Positions 1 through 8,744 of a stretch of 64,000 nucleotides of DNA are shown here, one piece after another. The notes below the pieces were generated by a model that did no database searches, was not told the DNA's origin, and saw nothing but the letters and a program-made list of their open reading frames with translations. Source of the stretch: Lysobacter stagni (lineage in GTDB: Bacteria > Pseudomonadota > Gammaproteobacteria > Xanthomonadales > Xanthomonadaceae); assembly GCF_030053425.1 (NCBI RefSeq), contig NZ_JASGBI010000001.1:814001-878000 (forward strand), in the 5' to 3' direction. The position numbers were made by a program, and so were the translations under genes. Position 1 is the first letter of the stretch. Each line of letters begins with the position of its first letter.

Positions 1-305
1 GGAGAGTCGCTGACGACCACACCCGCGGTGGCCAGCACGATGCGGACCTTGTGGCGGCCGTCCGGCAGGTGGGTGACCTCGCCTTCGTACTTGGGGAATT
101 CGCCGGCCACGCGCTGGCCCCAGCGCGTGCGCAGCTCGAATCCGAACCGCGTGTGGGCGGGATCGAACAGACGGATATCGGCCGGCGGCGCCCCGACCGA
201 TGCATCGGCCAGGAGCGGTGCCGGCGCCTGCTGCGCGGACGCCGACCCGAGGGTCGACAGTACGCAGGACAGCAGGAAAGCGGAAAACCGAAGGCTGGAC
301 GTCAC
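1..305 (-). CDS. YceI-family periplasmic protein (N-terminal part; runs off the window edge)
   Basis: The first 101 residues of a secreted protein are present; the gene continues past base 1. It opens with a typical Sec signal peptide (hydrophobic LLSCVLSTLG, probable cleavage after SASA), followed by FDPAHTRFGFELRTRWGQ, which is the usual opening of the YceI lipid-binding lipocalin-like family. YceI proteins bind isoprenoid-type lipids in the periplasm. The start is GTG and overlaps the sixA stop in the arrangement GTGA, so the two are translationally coupled and sixA is upstream in the operon. The family assignment is fairly secure from this signature, but the C-terminal half cannot be checked here. 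Confidence 0.75.
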   Translation of the reverse strand, partial: MTSSLRFSAFLLSCVLSTLGSASAQQAPAPLLADASVGAPPADIRLFDPAHTRFGFELRTRWGQRVAGEFPKYEGEVTHLPDGRHKVRIVLATAGVVVSDS

Positions 306-778
306 GGCCACCAGAATTTGCTGAGCTGTGCCGCACCCGGTTCCAGGCCGACCCCGGCGGGCACGCTCAGCACGGCGATGCCCGCCGGCGGCATGCCGCG
401 ATAGTCGCCGGACTGGCCGCTGTGCAGCAGCGCGGCCAGTCGCTCCAGTCCCGGATTGTGGCCGACCAGCATGAGCCGTTCGACCTCGCCGTGGGTGTCG
501 GCCAGGGAAATGAGCGTGCCGGGCGTGGCCTCGTAGATCGACGGCTCGATCCGCTGGTCGACGTAGCCGATGGTGGCCAGCACCGCCTCCAGCGTTTCGC
601 GCGTGCGCCGCGAAGGCGAGCACAGCACGCAGTCCGGGACCAGCTTGTTCTCGGCGAGCCAGCGCCCTGCGGCCTCCGCCTCGGCCAGTCCTTCGGCGGA
701 CAGCGGGCGGTCCAGGTCCGCCTGTCCGTTGCCGGCGGCTTCGGCATGGGCGTGTCGTAGCAGGATCAGTTCACGCAT
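302..778 (-). CDS. sixA: Phosphohistidine phosphatase SixA
   Basis: A 158-residue cytosolic histidine phosphatase of the phosphoglycerate mutase branch, close to the usual SixA length. The catalytic RHA signature sits at residues 8-10 (LLRHAHAEA) and the second catalytic histidine is in the VGHNPGLERL motif near residue 110. SixA proteins remove phosphate from histidine on phosphotransfer proteins; in E. coli a target is the nitrogen PTS protein NPr. DRPLSAEGLAEA near residue 24 is also typical. The ATG follows an intergenic gap of about 60 bases from the ParA-like gene, and the stop overlaps the YceI start by 4 bases. Confidence 0.88.
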   Translation of the reverse strand: MRELILLRHAHAEAAGNGQADLDRPLSAEGLAEAEAAGRWLAENKLVPDCVLCSPSRRTRETLEAVLATIGYVDQRIEPSIYEATPGTLISLADTHGEVERLMLVGHNPGLERLAALLHSGQSGDYRGMPPAGIAVLSVPAGVGLEPGAAQLSKFWWP

Positions 779-835
779 GCGCTCGGCGACTCCGGAGGGA
801 CTGGGCGGCCCATTATCACGCAGACGCGTGATGGC

Positions 836-1468
836 TCATGCTTTCTTCAACCACTTGAGCAGCGGCAGCCAGTCGTCCTGGTGCTCGCGGACCTGCGCCG
901 AGTGGTAGTCGAAGAGACTTTTTCCGAGCCCGGTCAGGACCACGTAGGCCTGGCTGTCGCGCAGCTGCGCCACCACCGGGTACGGCCAGGCCGCCAACAG
1001 GTCGAGCGCCTGCTGGGAGGCGTTGGTCCAAGGCTTCAGCTTGTTGCCGACCAGTCCCACGCGCAGCTGGCCCTTGCGTACGCGAGGGTGCCTGGCGAGG
1101 GAGTCCAGGAACGGGACCGTGGCCTCGATGTCCAGCGCCGAGGGCTGCACCGGCACGACCACGGCATCGGCTTCCTCGAGGAACACCTCCAGGTCGTCGG
1201 CCATGGCGCCGGCGGGTGCGTCGATGATGGTGCGCTGGGTATCGTCGGGCAGCTGTTTGCGCCAGGCCTTGCGACGCGTGCCGTCGAGCGGCAGCACGGC
1301 GCTTTCCAGCACGGCGCGCCGCTGCGCCCAGCGCGTGGAGGATTCCTGTGGATCGGCATCGACCAGCGCGGTGCGCAGGCCCTCGATCGCCGACTGCGCG
1401 GCGAGGTGCGTGGCGATGGTGGTCTTGCCCACCCCGCCCTTGGAACTGGCCACCAGCACGGTCTTCAT
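836..1468 (-). CDS. Orphan ParA/MinD-type ATPase
   Basis: A 210-residue deviant Walker ATPase. The P-loop [10 protein letters not shown] starts near residue 8 and carries the signature first lysine of ParA/MinD proteins. DADPQ (switch I) lies near residue 37, and [22 protein letters not shown] carries the Walker B region. I chose the ATG at 1468 over one 36 bases upstream because an AGGGGAG ribosome-binding site sits 6 bases before it and because the protein then begins [12 protein letters not shown], as the family does. No ParB, MinE, chemotaxis or polysaccharide partner is adjacent, so whether it segregates or positions cargo is unknown. Confidence 0.85.
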   Translation of the reverse strand: MKTVLVASSKGGVGKTTIATHLAAQSAIEGLRTALVDADPQESSTRWAQRRAVLESAVLPLDGTRRKAWRKQLPDDTQRTIIDAPAGAMADDLEVFLEEADAVVVPVQPSALDIEATVPFLDSLARHPRVRKGQLRVGLVGNKLKPWTNASQQALDLLAAWPYPVVAQLRDSQAYVVLTGLGKSLFDYHSAQVREHQDDWLPLLKWLKKA

Positions 1469-1528
1469 GCGGACTCCCCTCTGGATGGAAGCCGCAGCGT
1501 ACACCGGCCCCGGGCGCCGTGGCTTGCC

Positions 1529-2437
1529 TCAGCCGGTGCCCCATTGCGCCCACAGGGGCAGGGTCAGCAGCGACAGCAGGGTCCCGTAGCCCACCATCGC
1601 CGCGGCCAGGCGGGGGGCCAGGCCGTGGGCGATGGCGAGCGCGCCGGCCGTGACCATCGGCGGCATCGCCGTTTCCAGCACAGTGGTGCGGGCCATCGGG
1701 CCCTGCAGGCCAAGCAGCGGCATCAGCAGCAACGCCAGCGCCGGCATCGCCACCAGCTTCAGCGCAAGCCCGGTGGCCAGCGGCTTGAGCTCGTCGCGTG
1801 GCAGGCTCAGGCGCACGGACAGTCCGATGGTGAGCATGGCCAGCGGCAGCAGGGCGTCGGAGAGGCGCTGCAGGCCGCTCTCGACCCAGTGCGGCGGCTG
1901 CGCCGGCATCAGCGTGAATCCGGCGAGCAGCGCCCACAGCGGCGGGAATTTCGCCACCCGCAGCGCCATCTCGCGCAGCGAGGGCCGGTGCTCGCCGCTG
2001 TAGTGCGCCAGCACCCACAGACCGAACGTGGACAAGGCCAGGAAGGTTCCGAACTGGTCGTAGACCACGGCGTAGGGCAAGGCGTGCTCACCCACCAGCG
2101 CGCGCGTGAGCGGATAGCCGAGGAAGCTGGTGTTGCCCAGCGCCACCGTCAGCAACAGCACCGCGGTCTCGTCGCGGCGAAAGCGCAGCCAGCGCGACAG
2201 CACCGTTACCGTCAGCGCGGTCGCGCCCAGCACCAGCCACGGCACCGCCACCACGCCCAGCAGCGCCGGCTCCAGATGCAGCCGCGGCACGTAGCGCAGA
2301 ACCGCCGCTGGCAGGCACACGTAAAGGACGACCAGGTTGAGGGTCTGGGCAGCGTCGCCGGGCAGCACGCGCAGGCGCTGGAACAGGTAGCCCAGGGCCA
2401 GCATCGCCAGCACCAGCGCGAAGGCATCGAAAGTCAT
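1529..2437 (-). CDS. AEC-family transporter (auxin efflux carrier superfamily)
   Basis: A 302-residue integral membrane protein with about eight to ten hydrophobic segments in two halves. The first half carries NLVVLYVCLPAAVLRYV and LALGNTSFLGYPLTRALVG, the conserved first-half motifs of AEC permeases (N-x-S-F-x-G-x-P). The second half ends with MVTAGALAIAHGLAP and a final helix. Bacterial members export or import carboxylates such as malate or malonate, but the substrate cannot be read from the sequence. It diverges from the AAA+ ATPase gene with roughly 120 bases between the two starts. The length is normal for the family. Confidence 0.85.
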   Translation of the reverse strand: MTFDAFALVLAMLALGYLFQRLRVLPGDAAQTLNLVVLYVCLPAAVLRYVPRLHLEPALLGVVAVPWLVLGATALTVTVLSRWLRFRRDETAVLLLTVALGNTSFLGYPLTRALVGEHALPYAVVYDQFGTFLALSTFGLWVLAHYSGEHRPSLREMALRVAKFPPLWALLAGFTLMPAQPPHWVESGLQRLSDALLPLAMLTIGLSVRLSLPRDELKPLATGLALKLVAMPALALLLMPLLGLQGPMARTTVLETAMPPMVTAGALAIAHGLAPRLAAAMVGYGTLLSLLTLPLWAQWGTG

Positions 2438-2558
2438 CGAACTCTCAGTACGTCATGCAAACCGCGAAGGAGATCCATGGTCGCGGCTGGCGCGCGCCGG
2501 CTCAAGCCACCGCATGCCCGCTATCATCGCCGCTCCGACAAGGACGAACCCGGCCGCG

Positions 2559-4046
2559 ATGACCGAACTGCAGGACCTCACCGCGCTCATCCGCGCCAAC
2601 ACGCCCCTCATCGTCATCGAGACCCGCGACGAAGCACGCGTGGTCGAACTGTTCCGCCAAGCCCTCATGCACGTCTGGCGCGCCCTGCACCGCTGGTCGA
2701 TCACCGAAGGCCTGCGTCGCATCGATCTGGACAAGGAAGATCCGGCGGAAATCGCGCCGGACGCCTCCAACACGCTGCAGGCCATCCGCAACGCCGACCA
2801 GCGCGGCATCTACCTGCTGCTCGATTTCCACCCCTACCTGGGCTACGCGGGTACGCAGCGCCAGTTGCGCGACATCGTGCAGCGGCGCGATTGCCAGCCG
2901 CACGTGCTGGTGCTGGTGGGACACAAGGTCGAGCTTCCCTCGGAACTGGAAGCGCTGGCGGTGCGCTACACGCCGCGCCTGCCCGATGCCAACGCCCTGC
3001 TCAAGCTGGTGCGCGAGGAAGCGGAGAACTACGCGCGCGAACACGGCGGCCGTCGCGTGGAAGTGGACGGCGAGGTGGTGAAGCAGATCGTGCGCAACCT
3101 GCGCGGCCTGGATCCCATCGACGCGCGCCGCATCGCGCGCCATCTGATCTTCGAGGACGGAGCGCTCGGCCCGGACGATCTTCCGCAGCTGGCCAAGCTG
3201 AAGTTCGAGCTGCTCAACCGCAGCGGCCACCTGCATTACGAATACGATCCTGCGCGCATGGACGAAGTGGCGGGCGCGGCGCGGTTCAAGCGCTGGATCG
3301 AGCAGCGCCGTGACGTGTTCGCCAGCGGCGACGTGCCGCCGGGGCTGGACCCGCCCCGCGGCGTGCTGCTGCTGGGCGTGCAGGGCTGCGGCAAGTCGAT
3401 GCTGGCCAAGGCCGTCGCGACCGGCTTCGGCGTGCCGCTGGTGCGCCTGGATTTCGGCACGCTGTACGACAAGTTCCACGGCGAGACCGAGAAGAACCTG
3501 CGCGCCGCGCTGTCCTCGGCCGAACAGCTGGAACCGTGCGTGCTGTGGATCGACGAGATCGAGAAGGGCCTGGGTGGCGGCGACGGCGACACCGATGGCG
3601 GTGTGTCGCGGCGCGTGCTGGGCTACCTGCTGACCTGGATGGCCGAGCGGGACTCGCGCGTGTTCCTGGTGGCCACCGCGAACCAGATCGACGCGCTTCC
3701 ACCGGAACTGCTTCGCAAGGGCCGTTTCGACGAGATCTTCTTCGTCGACCTGCCCACGCCCACCGCGCGCGAGCGCCTGTTCGAACTGCATCTGCGCCGA
3801 CGTGGCCTGCAGCCGACCGCGTTCGAGCTGACGGGACTGGTGGCGGCCAGCGAGGGTTTCTCCGGCGCGGAGATCGAACAGGCCATCGTCGCCGCGCTCT
3901 ACGCCGCGCATGCGGCCAAGGCGCCGCTGAGCGATTTCACCCTGCGCGCCGAACTGAAGCAGGCGCGTCCGCTGTCGGTGTTGATGGCCGAACAGGTGCA
4001 GGGCCTGCGCGAATGGGCCAGCACGCGGACGGTGCCCGCGGACTGA
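2559..4046 (+). CDS. AAA+ ATPase of the Ycf46 type
   Basis: A 495-residue AAA+ protein. An N-terminal domain of about 240 residues begins with the P-I-x-I-x-E-T type segment (NTPLIVIETRDE) seen in Ycf46 proteins. The AAA module follows: Walker A GVQGCGKSMLAKA, Walker B CVLWIDEIEKGL, a sensor region (VFLVATANQIDALPPELLRKGRFDEIFFVDLP) with the arginine finger pair, and an EGFSGAEIEQAI lid. Ycf46 has been linked to inorganic-carbon responses in cyanobacteria; its role in proteobacteria is not established. An in-frame ATG lies 45 bases upstream. I prefer 2559 because it begins MTELQDLTALIRAN and a TATCAT -10-like box lies between the two ATGs. Confidence 0.83.
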   Translation: MTELQDLTALIRANTPLIVIETRDEARVVELFRQALMHVWRALHRWSITEGLRRIDLDKEDPAEIAPDASNTLQAIRNADQRGIYLLLDFHPYLGYAGTQRQLRDIVQRRDCQPHVLVLVGHKVELPSELEALAVRYTPRLPDANALLKLVREEAENYAREHGGRRVEVDGEVVKQIVRNLRGLDPIDARRIARHLIFEDGALGPDDLPQLAKLKFELLNRSGHLHYEYDPARMDEVAGAARFKRWIEQRRDVFASGDVPPGLDPPRGVLLLGVQGCGKSMLAKAVATGFGVPLVRLDFGTLYDKFHGETEKNLRAALSSAEQLEPCVLWIDEIEKGLGGGDGDTDGGVSRRVLGYLLTWMAERDSRVFLVATANQIDALPPELLRKGRFDEIFFVDLPTPTARERLFELHLRRRGLQPTAFELTGLVAASEGFSGAEIEQAIVAALYAAHAAKAPLSDFTLRAELKQARPLSVLMAEQVQGLREWASTRTVPAD

Positions 4047-4124
4047 GGTCACCGTGACCTCCGGGCCGTGCGCGGCGGCCGCGGGGGATCCAGCATCGGC
4101 ACCGTCCCTTCGCGGTGCCCTCGC

Positions 4125-5258
4125 ATGCGCCCGATCGTCCGGTTTCTCGCAGCCGTCCTGACGGTGCTCGCCGCTGGCGCGCACGCTGCCATGCCGGCAC
4201 CTGACCGCGCACCCACCGAAGCCGACGGCTACTTCCAACGCATCTCGCGCATCGACGACGGCGTGTGGGTGATCGCGCAACCGCAGCCGTTCCAGGTGCA
4301 GCCGATCGGCAATGTCACCGTGATCGAGCAAGCCGACGGGCTGGTGCTCATCGATGCAGGCGGCTCACCCGGTGCAGGCCGGCGCATCGTCGAACTGGTG
4401 CGCAGCGTCAGCGACAAGCCGGTGAAGGCGGTGGCGATCAGCCACTGGCACGGCGACCACGTGCTCGGCCTGTCGGCCATCGCGCGGGAATGGCCGGGGG
4501 TGCAGGTTATCGCCACCGATGTCACTGCCTCTCACCTGGCGGGGCGCTCGATGAAGGCGTACCCGAAAGGCGCACCGGATGCGGCGTTGCAGGCCGCCTT
4601 CGACCAGCGCCTGGACGGCGCGGACGGCTTCGTGCGCGACATGCTCGCCAAACCGGAACTGGCCGCGACGGAACGCGCAGGCTTCGAGGCGGCGCAACGT
4701 CTGTTCCATCAGTACCGCGACGACACACGCGATCTCTATGTGGTGGTTCCCACGCGAACGTTCTCCGAGCGTCTGCGCCTGGACGATGCGAAGCGTCCGG
4801 TCGAGCTGTGGCATCCGGGTCGCGGCAATACCGACGGCGATCTGGTTGCCTGGCTGCCGAAACAGCGCGCGATGGTGACGGGCGATCTGGTGGTCGCGCC
4901 GATCCCGTTCGGTTTCAACGCGTACCCGGCGCAATGGGCCAGGTCGCTGGCCGCACTGAAGGCGAAACGACCCGCAGTGTGGATTCCCGGGCACGGCGCG
5001 CCGATGCGCGATGCGGGTTACGTCGACCGCGAGATCGAACTGATCGATCGCACGCGCGCGGCGGTCGCGCCGCTGGCCAAGGCGGGTCTGACGATGGAGC
5101 AGACGCGCGCGAAGGTGGATCTGTCGGCCGAACGCGCGGGTTTCGTCGGCGACGATGCGTGGCTGTCGCGCTGGTTCGACCGTTACTGGACGCAGCCCTT
5201 CAGCGATGCCGCCTATCGCGAGGCGACCGGCCAACCCATCGAACAGGGCGAAGGCTGA
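4125..5258 (+). CDS. Exported metallo-beta-lactamase-fold hydrolase
   Basis: A 377-residue protein of the metallo-beta-lactamase fold. The start at 4125 gives a clean Sec signal peptide (MRPIVRFLAAVLTVLAAGAHA); the upstream in-frame ATG at 4068 would bury it. The zinc motif HWHGDH follows the second glycine-rich strand (VLIDAGGSPGAG). Further ligand regions are ELWHPGRGNTDGDLV and MVTGDLVV, and IPGHGAPM carries the last histidine. A histidine found in many relatives at GRGHT is asparagine here (GRGNT), as in a subset of the superfamily. The substrate is unknown: it could be a lactamase-like, lactonase or thioesterase-type enzyme. It converges on the oxygenase gene with only 9 bases between stops. 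Confidence 0.8.
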   Translation: MRPIVRFLAAVLTVLAAGAHAAMPAPDRAPTEADGYFQRISRIDDGVWVIAQPQPFQVQPIGNVTVIEQADGLVLIDAGGSPGAGRRIVELVRSVSDKPVKAVAISHWHGDHVLGLSAIAREWPGVQVIATDVTASHLAGRSMKAYPKGAPDAALQAAFDQRLDGADGFVRDMLAKPELAATERAGFEAAQRLFHQYRDDTRDLYVVVPTRTFSERLRLDDAKRPVELWHPGRGNTDGDLVAWLPKQRAMVTGDLVVAPIPFGFNAYPAQWARSLAALKAKRPAVWIPGHGAPMRDAGYVDREIELIDRTRAAVAPLAKAGLTMEQTRAKVDLSAERAGFVGDDAWLSRWFDRYWTQPFSDAAYREATGQPIEQGEG

Positions 5259-5267
5259 CGTCGACGC

Positions 5268-5966
5268 TCAGCTCAGGAACCAGCCGGTGATCGCCATGCG
5301 GTCCTGTTCGGCCCACGGCGCGACCAGCGATACCGCGTGGCCGGTCGGCACCTTGAACAGCGACAGCGTGTTCCACCGCGGCAGGAAGGTGTCGGTGATG
5401 CGGCCCTCGCCGTCGATGAACTGCAGCAGCCCGCCCCAGTCCGCCTGCCAGTCGCGGGTGAGGTTGAGGACGTACGCGTACAGACGGCCTTCACGCGATT
5501 CGGCGTCGGTGTGGTAACGCAGGAAATGGCCTGCGCGATAGCGCGTGGCCTGCGCGTTGACGCGACGGATGCGCGGATCGCCGGTGAGTTCGCGCACGAA
5601 GGCGAGGTACTGCGGCGAGTTGAACACCTCCAGCACCCGATGCAGGGCCAGGTCGGGATCGCGACCTTCCTGGTACGCGGTGACCATCATGTAGCTTTCG
5701 TAGGCGAAGCGGAATTCGCCCTTCGCATCGGCGACGCTGGACAGCAGGCGTGCCGATTCCGCCTCGTCCATCGCCGCATAGGCGGCGTGTTCGATGGTCC
5801 TGGCGCCGGTGCCGTCGCGCACGGCCAGCGTCCAGGGCACCTCGTGTGCAAGGCACTCCTGCAGCCGCTCCGCGACGGGCGGCTGCAGGTAGTCGGCGAC
5901 CTGCGCACGGCCGCGTTCGCGCAGCTGCTCGCGGCACAACGCAACGTCGACGCGGTCGCCGATCAT
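5268..5966 (-). CDS. 2-oxoglutarate/Fe(II)-dependent oxygenase (prolyl-hydroxylase-like)
   Basis: A 232-residue dioxygenase of the double-stranded beta-helix class. The iron triad is visible as HTD in FLRYHTDAESREGR and a distal histidine in VPTGHAVSLV; the 2-oxoglutarate-anchoring arginine is probably in AEQDRMAITGW. YAYVLNLTRDWQADWGGLLQF is the typical core between them, as in prolyl-4-hydroxylase and SM-20-type enzymes. The start ATG lies 4 bases beyond the ggt stop, so the two form an operon; the longer frame beginning at 6029 would overlap ggt. The target, a protein residue or small molecule, is not deducible. Confidence 0.82.
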   Translation of the reverse strand: MIGDRVDVALCREQLRERGRAQVADYLQPPVAERLQECLAHEVPWTLAVRDGTGARTIEHAAYAAMDEAESARLLSSVADAKGEFRFAYESYMMVTAYQEGRDPDLALHRVLEVFNSPQYLAFVRELTGDPRIRRVNAQATRYRAGHFLRYHTDAESREGRLYAYVLNLTRDWQADWGGLLQFIDGEGRITDTFLPRWNTLSLFKVPTGHAVSLVAPWAEQDRMAITGWFLS

Positions 5967-5970
5967 TCGG

Positions 5971-7671
5971 TCAATACCCGGCGGCCTGGCCGTCCTTGCG
6001 CGACTCGCTGGCGCCGACGTAGCCGCCATTCGGATTGACCATGATCGCCTGGTAGCCGCCGTACGGGCCGTCGGCGAAACGCACCGAATGCCCCTTGCGC
6101 ATCAGCGCGCGCACGGTTTCGTACGAGAAGCCGGTCTCCAGGTCGAGCTCGCCGCCGTCGGTCATCGCCGTGAGCTGGCCTTCCGGATCGGTGCTGCCGT
6201 CGTGCTGGATGCGCGGCGCATCGCCGGCTTCCTGCAGGTTCATGCCGAAGTCCACGAGATTCATGATGATCTGCGCGTGGCCCTGCGGCTGCATCGCGCC
6301 GCCCATCACGCCGAAGCTCAGCCACGGCTTGCCGCCCTTGGTGGCGAAGGCGGGAATGATGGTGTGGAACGGACGCTTGCCCGGTGCGAAGGAATTGGGG
6401 TGTCCTTCCTTCAACACGAACTGCTGGCCGCGGTCCTGGAAGATGAAGCCCAGGCCCGGAGGCGCCATGCCGCTGCCCATGCCGCGGTAGTTGGACTGGA
6501 TCAGCGAGACCATCATTCCGTCCGCGTCGGCGACGGTCATGTAGATGGTGTCGCCTTCGTTGAGCTGCGGGATGACGCCCGGCTCGACGGCCTGGGCGGC
6601 CTTGTCCATCGAGATCAGCTTGCCGCGCTCGCGCGCGTAGGGCTTCGAGATCAGCGTGGCGACCGGCGTCTTGTAGAAATCCGGATCGGCATAGGACGCG
6701 GCGCGATCGGCGAAGGCCAGCTTCTTGGCCTCGGCGAACAGGTGCACATGCTCGGGGCTGCCGAAGCCGTAGGACTTCAGGTCGTAGGGTTCGAGCAGGT
6801 TGAGGATCTGCAGCGCGGCGATGCCCTGCCCGTTCGGCGGCAGCTCCCAGACATCCACGCCGCGGTAGTTGGTGCTGACCGGCTCGACCCATTCGCCCTT
6901 GTGGGAAGCGAGGTCGTCATAGCTCAGGAAACCGCCGTTGGCCTTGAAGTAGGCATCGATGGTGCGCGCGATGTCGCCCTTGTAGAACGCGTCGCGGCCA
7001 CCGTTGGCGATCTTTTCCAGCGTGCTAGCGAGGTTGGGGTTCTTCCACATCTCGCCGGTGCGGGGACCGCGCTTTCCATCCACCGTGAACTGCTCGGTGA
7101 AACCTGGCCACTTGGACAGCGTGGGCACGCTGCGGCCCCAGTAGTACGCGATCACTTCATGCACCGGATGGCCTTCGCGCGCGTAGCGGATGGCCGGCGC
7201 GAGGTTCTCGCTCATCGGCTTGCGGCCGAAACGGTCGTGCAGCGCGAACCACGCATCCACCGTGCCCGGCACGGTCACCGGCAGCGGCCCGTGCGGCGGG
7301 ATCTCCTTCAGGCCACGGCGCTGGAACTCGGCCAGCGTCAGCGATTTCGGCGAACGGCCGGAGCCGTTGTAGCCGTAGAGCTTCTTCGTCTTCGGATCCC
7401 ACACGATGGCGAACAGGTCGCCGCCGACACCGTTACCGGTGGGTTCCATCAGGCCCAGCGCGGCGTTGGCGGCGATCGCCGCGTCGACCGCGCTGCCGCC
7501 GGCCTTCATCACGTCCAGCGCGATCTGCGTGGTCAGGGGATGGGAGGTCGCGGCGATGGCGTGCGGTGCGTACACCTCGCTGCGCGTTGCGAACGGCTTG
7601 CCGGTAATGCGGTCTGCGCACATGGCGGTGAAGGGAAGGCTGAGGAGTGCAGCGGTGAACAGCAGACGCAT
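5971..7671 (-). CDS. ggt: Gamma-glutamyltranspeptidase
   Basis: A 566-residue exported proenzyme that cleaves gamma-glutamyl bonds, as in glutathione, in the periplasm. It starts with a signal peptide (LLFTAALLSLPFTAMCA). The large-subunit motif PTGNGVGGDLFAIVWD lies near residue 95. The self-cleavage site, where threonine becomes the N-terminus of the small subunit, is most likely in LNEGDTIYMTVADADGMMVS, which departs from the more common TTH triplet of the E. coli enzyme. FGVMGGAMQPQGHAQI and the N-L-x-D-F-G motif follow, as in the family. It is the first gene of a two-gene unit with the oxygenase. Confidence 0.93.
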   Translation of the reverse strand: MRLLFTAALLSLPFTAMCADRITGKPFATRSEVYAPHAIAATSHPLTTQIALDVMKAGGSAVDAAIAANAALGLMEPTGNGVGGDLFAIVWDPKTKKLYGYNGSGRSPKSLTLAEFQRRGLKEIPPHGPLPVTVPGTVDAWFALHDRFGRKPMSENLAPAIRYAREGHPVHEVIAYYWGRSVPTLSKWPGFTEQFTVDGKRGPRTGEMWKNPNLASTLEKIANGGRDAFYKGDIARTIDAYFKANGGFLSYDDLASHKGEWVEPVSTNYRGVDVWELPPNGQGIAALQILNLLEPYDLKSYGFGSPEHVHLFAEAKKLAFADRAASYADPDFYKTPVATLISKPYARERGKLISMDKAAQAVEPGVIPQLNEGDTIYMTVADADGMMVSLIQSNYRGMGSGMAPPGLGFIFQDRGQQFVLKEGHPNSFAPGKRPFHTIIPAFATKGGKPWLSFGVMGGAMQPQGHAQIIMNLVDFGMNLQEAGDAPRIQHDGSTDPEGQLTAMTDGGELDLETGFSYETVRALMRKGHSVRFADGPYGGYQAIMVNPNGGYVGASESRKDGQAAGY

Positions 7672-7815
7672 GGGCGGCCAGGCAACGGGGAAAGCCGCAT
7701 CCTAGCGCGGGCCCCGCACGGCGTGGCGTGCCGATCGTGTGCTCACTGGACCGGACGGTCGCGTATGTGCGCGCGATCCGGTTCGACGCTTAGCGTCGCC
7801 GCCTCTTCCGGCACT

Positions 7816-7922
7816 TCGCGCCACCTTCTCCCGCGAGGGGAGAAGGAAGGAGCGTGCTCGTCAGTAGGCCAGGCTTCCTCCCTCTCCCATTGCAGGAGAG
7901 GGACAGGCCGCAGGCGGCCTGG
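7816..7922. repeat. Composite palindromic repeat (modules A and B)
   Basis: Module A is a hairpin CCTTCTCCC/GGGAGAAGG at 7824-7846. Module B (7881-7921) has two hairpins: a CCTCTCC/GGAGAGG arm pair, then a GGCCGC-GCGGCC pair after GGACA. Recognisable copies of both modules occur near 28.6-28.8 kb and 36.2-36.3 kb in this window. The rest of the 260-base gap between ggt and the next gene holds nothing else I can identify. Confidence 0.75.
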
Positions 7923-7931
7923 GAGTGGGGC

Positions 7932-8561
7932 TTACGGCCAGGTCGGCGGATTGCTCGCCCAGGCCGCCTGCACTTCACCCAGCAGCGAACGCTCGGCGTC
8001 GTGCCAGTCAGGCAGCAGGCGGGCGTACTGGCCGGTGGTGTTCCACTGGTGCGGCTCGGTGCGCACGGCGGCGGCGTACCACTGCACCGCCTCGTCCTTG
8101 CGGCCGGCGGTCCACAGCGCGAGGGCAAGGGTCGGCGGCATCCACGCGGCGGTCACGCCACGCATCTCCACGAGAGTGCGCCACTGCGCGAGCGCGCCTT
8201 CGGCGTCGCCGGCGCGGTACAGGTCCCAGCCGTAATTCCACACGATGGCGCGGCGCAGTGAGTCGCTGCGGTCCAGCGAACCCAGGGCGCGGCCGTAAAG
8301 CTGGCGACCCAGTTCGGCACGACCGGCTTCCATCGCCAGGTGGGCCAGCTGGGCGGCCTCGGCATTGGCGCGCGGATTGCGCTCGATCGCCTTGGCCAGC
8401 TTGGCCATCGCCACGTCGCCGGTTTCGCGTACGGGCGTGATTGGCCGCAGCGTATTGGCGTCGAGGTCGAAGTAGAACTCCGCCGGCTTGGGCAAGGACT
8501 GCGCCGAAACGGCGCCCGTAACGGCCAGCAGCGCGGCCGCGAAAAGACTGCGAACAAGCAT
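7932..8561 (-). CDS. Exported helical-repeat (TPR-like) protein, function unknown
   Basis: A 209-residue secreted protein with signal peptide MLVRSLFAAALLAVTGAVSA. The mature part is almost wholly helical with alanine-rich repeats resembling degenerate tetratricopeptide units (for example NAEAAQLAHLAMEAGRAELG, DLYRAGDAEGALAQWRTLVE, TLALALWTAGRKDEAVQWYAAA). Such proteins usually act as scaffolds in the periplasm. A conserved-looking start of the mature region is LPKPAEFYFDLDANTLRPI. I do not recognise a named family. A hairpin and composite repeat lie downstream on its strand. Confidence 0.65.
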   Translation of the reverse strand: MLVRSLFAAALLAVTGAVSAQSLPKPAEFYFDLDANTLRPITPVRETGDVAMAKLAKAIERNPRANAEAAQLAHLAMEAGRAELGRQLYGRALGSLDRSDSLRRAIVWNYGWDLYRAGDAEGALAQWRTLVEMRGVTAAWMPPTLALALWTAGRKDEAVQWYAAAVRTEPHQWNTTGQYARLLPDWHDAERSLLGEVQAAWASNPPTWP

Positions 8562-8694
8562 GTCGAATCCCCCTGATGCAACGCAGCAATCCTAACCCGC
8601 ATTGAGCCCGGATCGGAGCGTCTGGATGTCCCGGTCCGGATTATCGGCCAAGCCGTGCGTTTCGCGAGGCCGACAACGGCAAGGTCTGCCCCAC

Positions 8695-8731
8695 TCCGGA
8701 CCGCCTCCCATGACATTGGAGGGGGTCCGGA
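8695..8731 (-). terminator. Hairpin after the hexosaminidase gene
   Basis: A 14-bp stem with one mismatch (TCCGGACCGCCTCC against GGAGGGGGTCCGGA, 9-base loop) begins 14 bases beyond the GH20 stop on the minus strand. It has no U-tract, so it may be a weak terminator or an RNA-stabilising hairpin. Confidence 0.5.
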
Positions 8732-8744
8732 ACGGCGCGGCGGT

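Noticed and set aside
881..3313. An 810-codon plus-strand frame across ParA, AEC and the AAA+ gene
   Set aside because: It crosses two minus-strand genes and their promoters; composition is Gln/Arg/His-rich and no domain is present.
4045..4061. GAGGTCACCGTGACCTC palindrome at the end of the AAA+ gene
   Set aside because: A 7-bp stem with a 3-base loop overlapping the stop codon and with no U-run; too small to call a terminator or operator.
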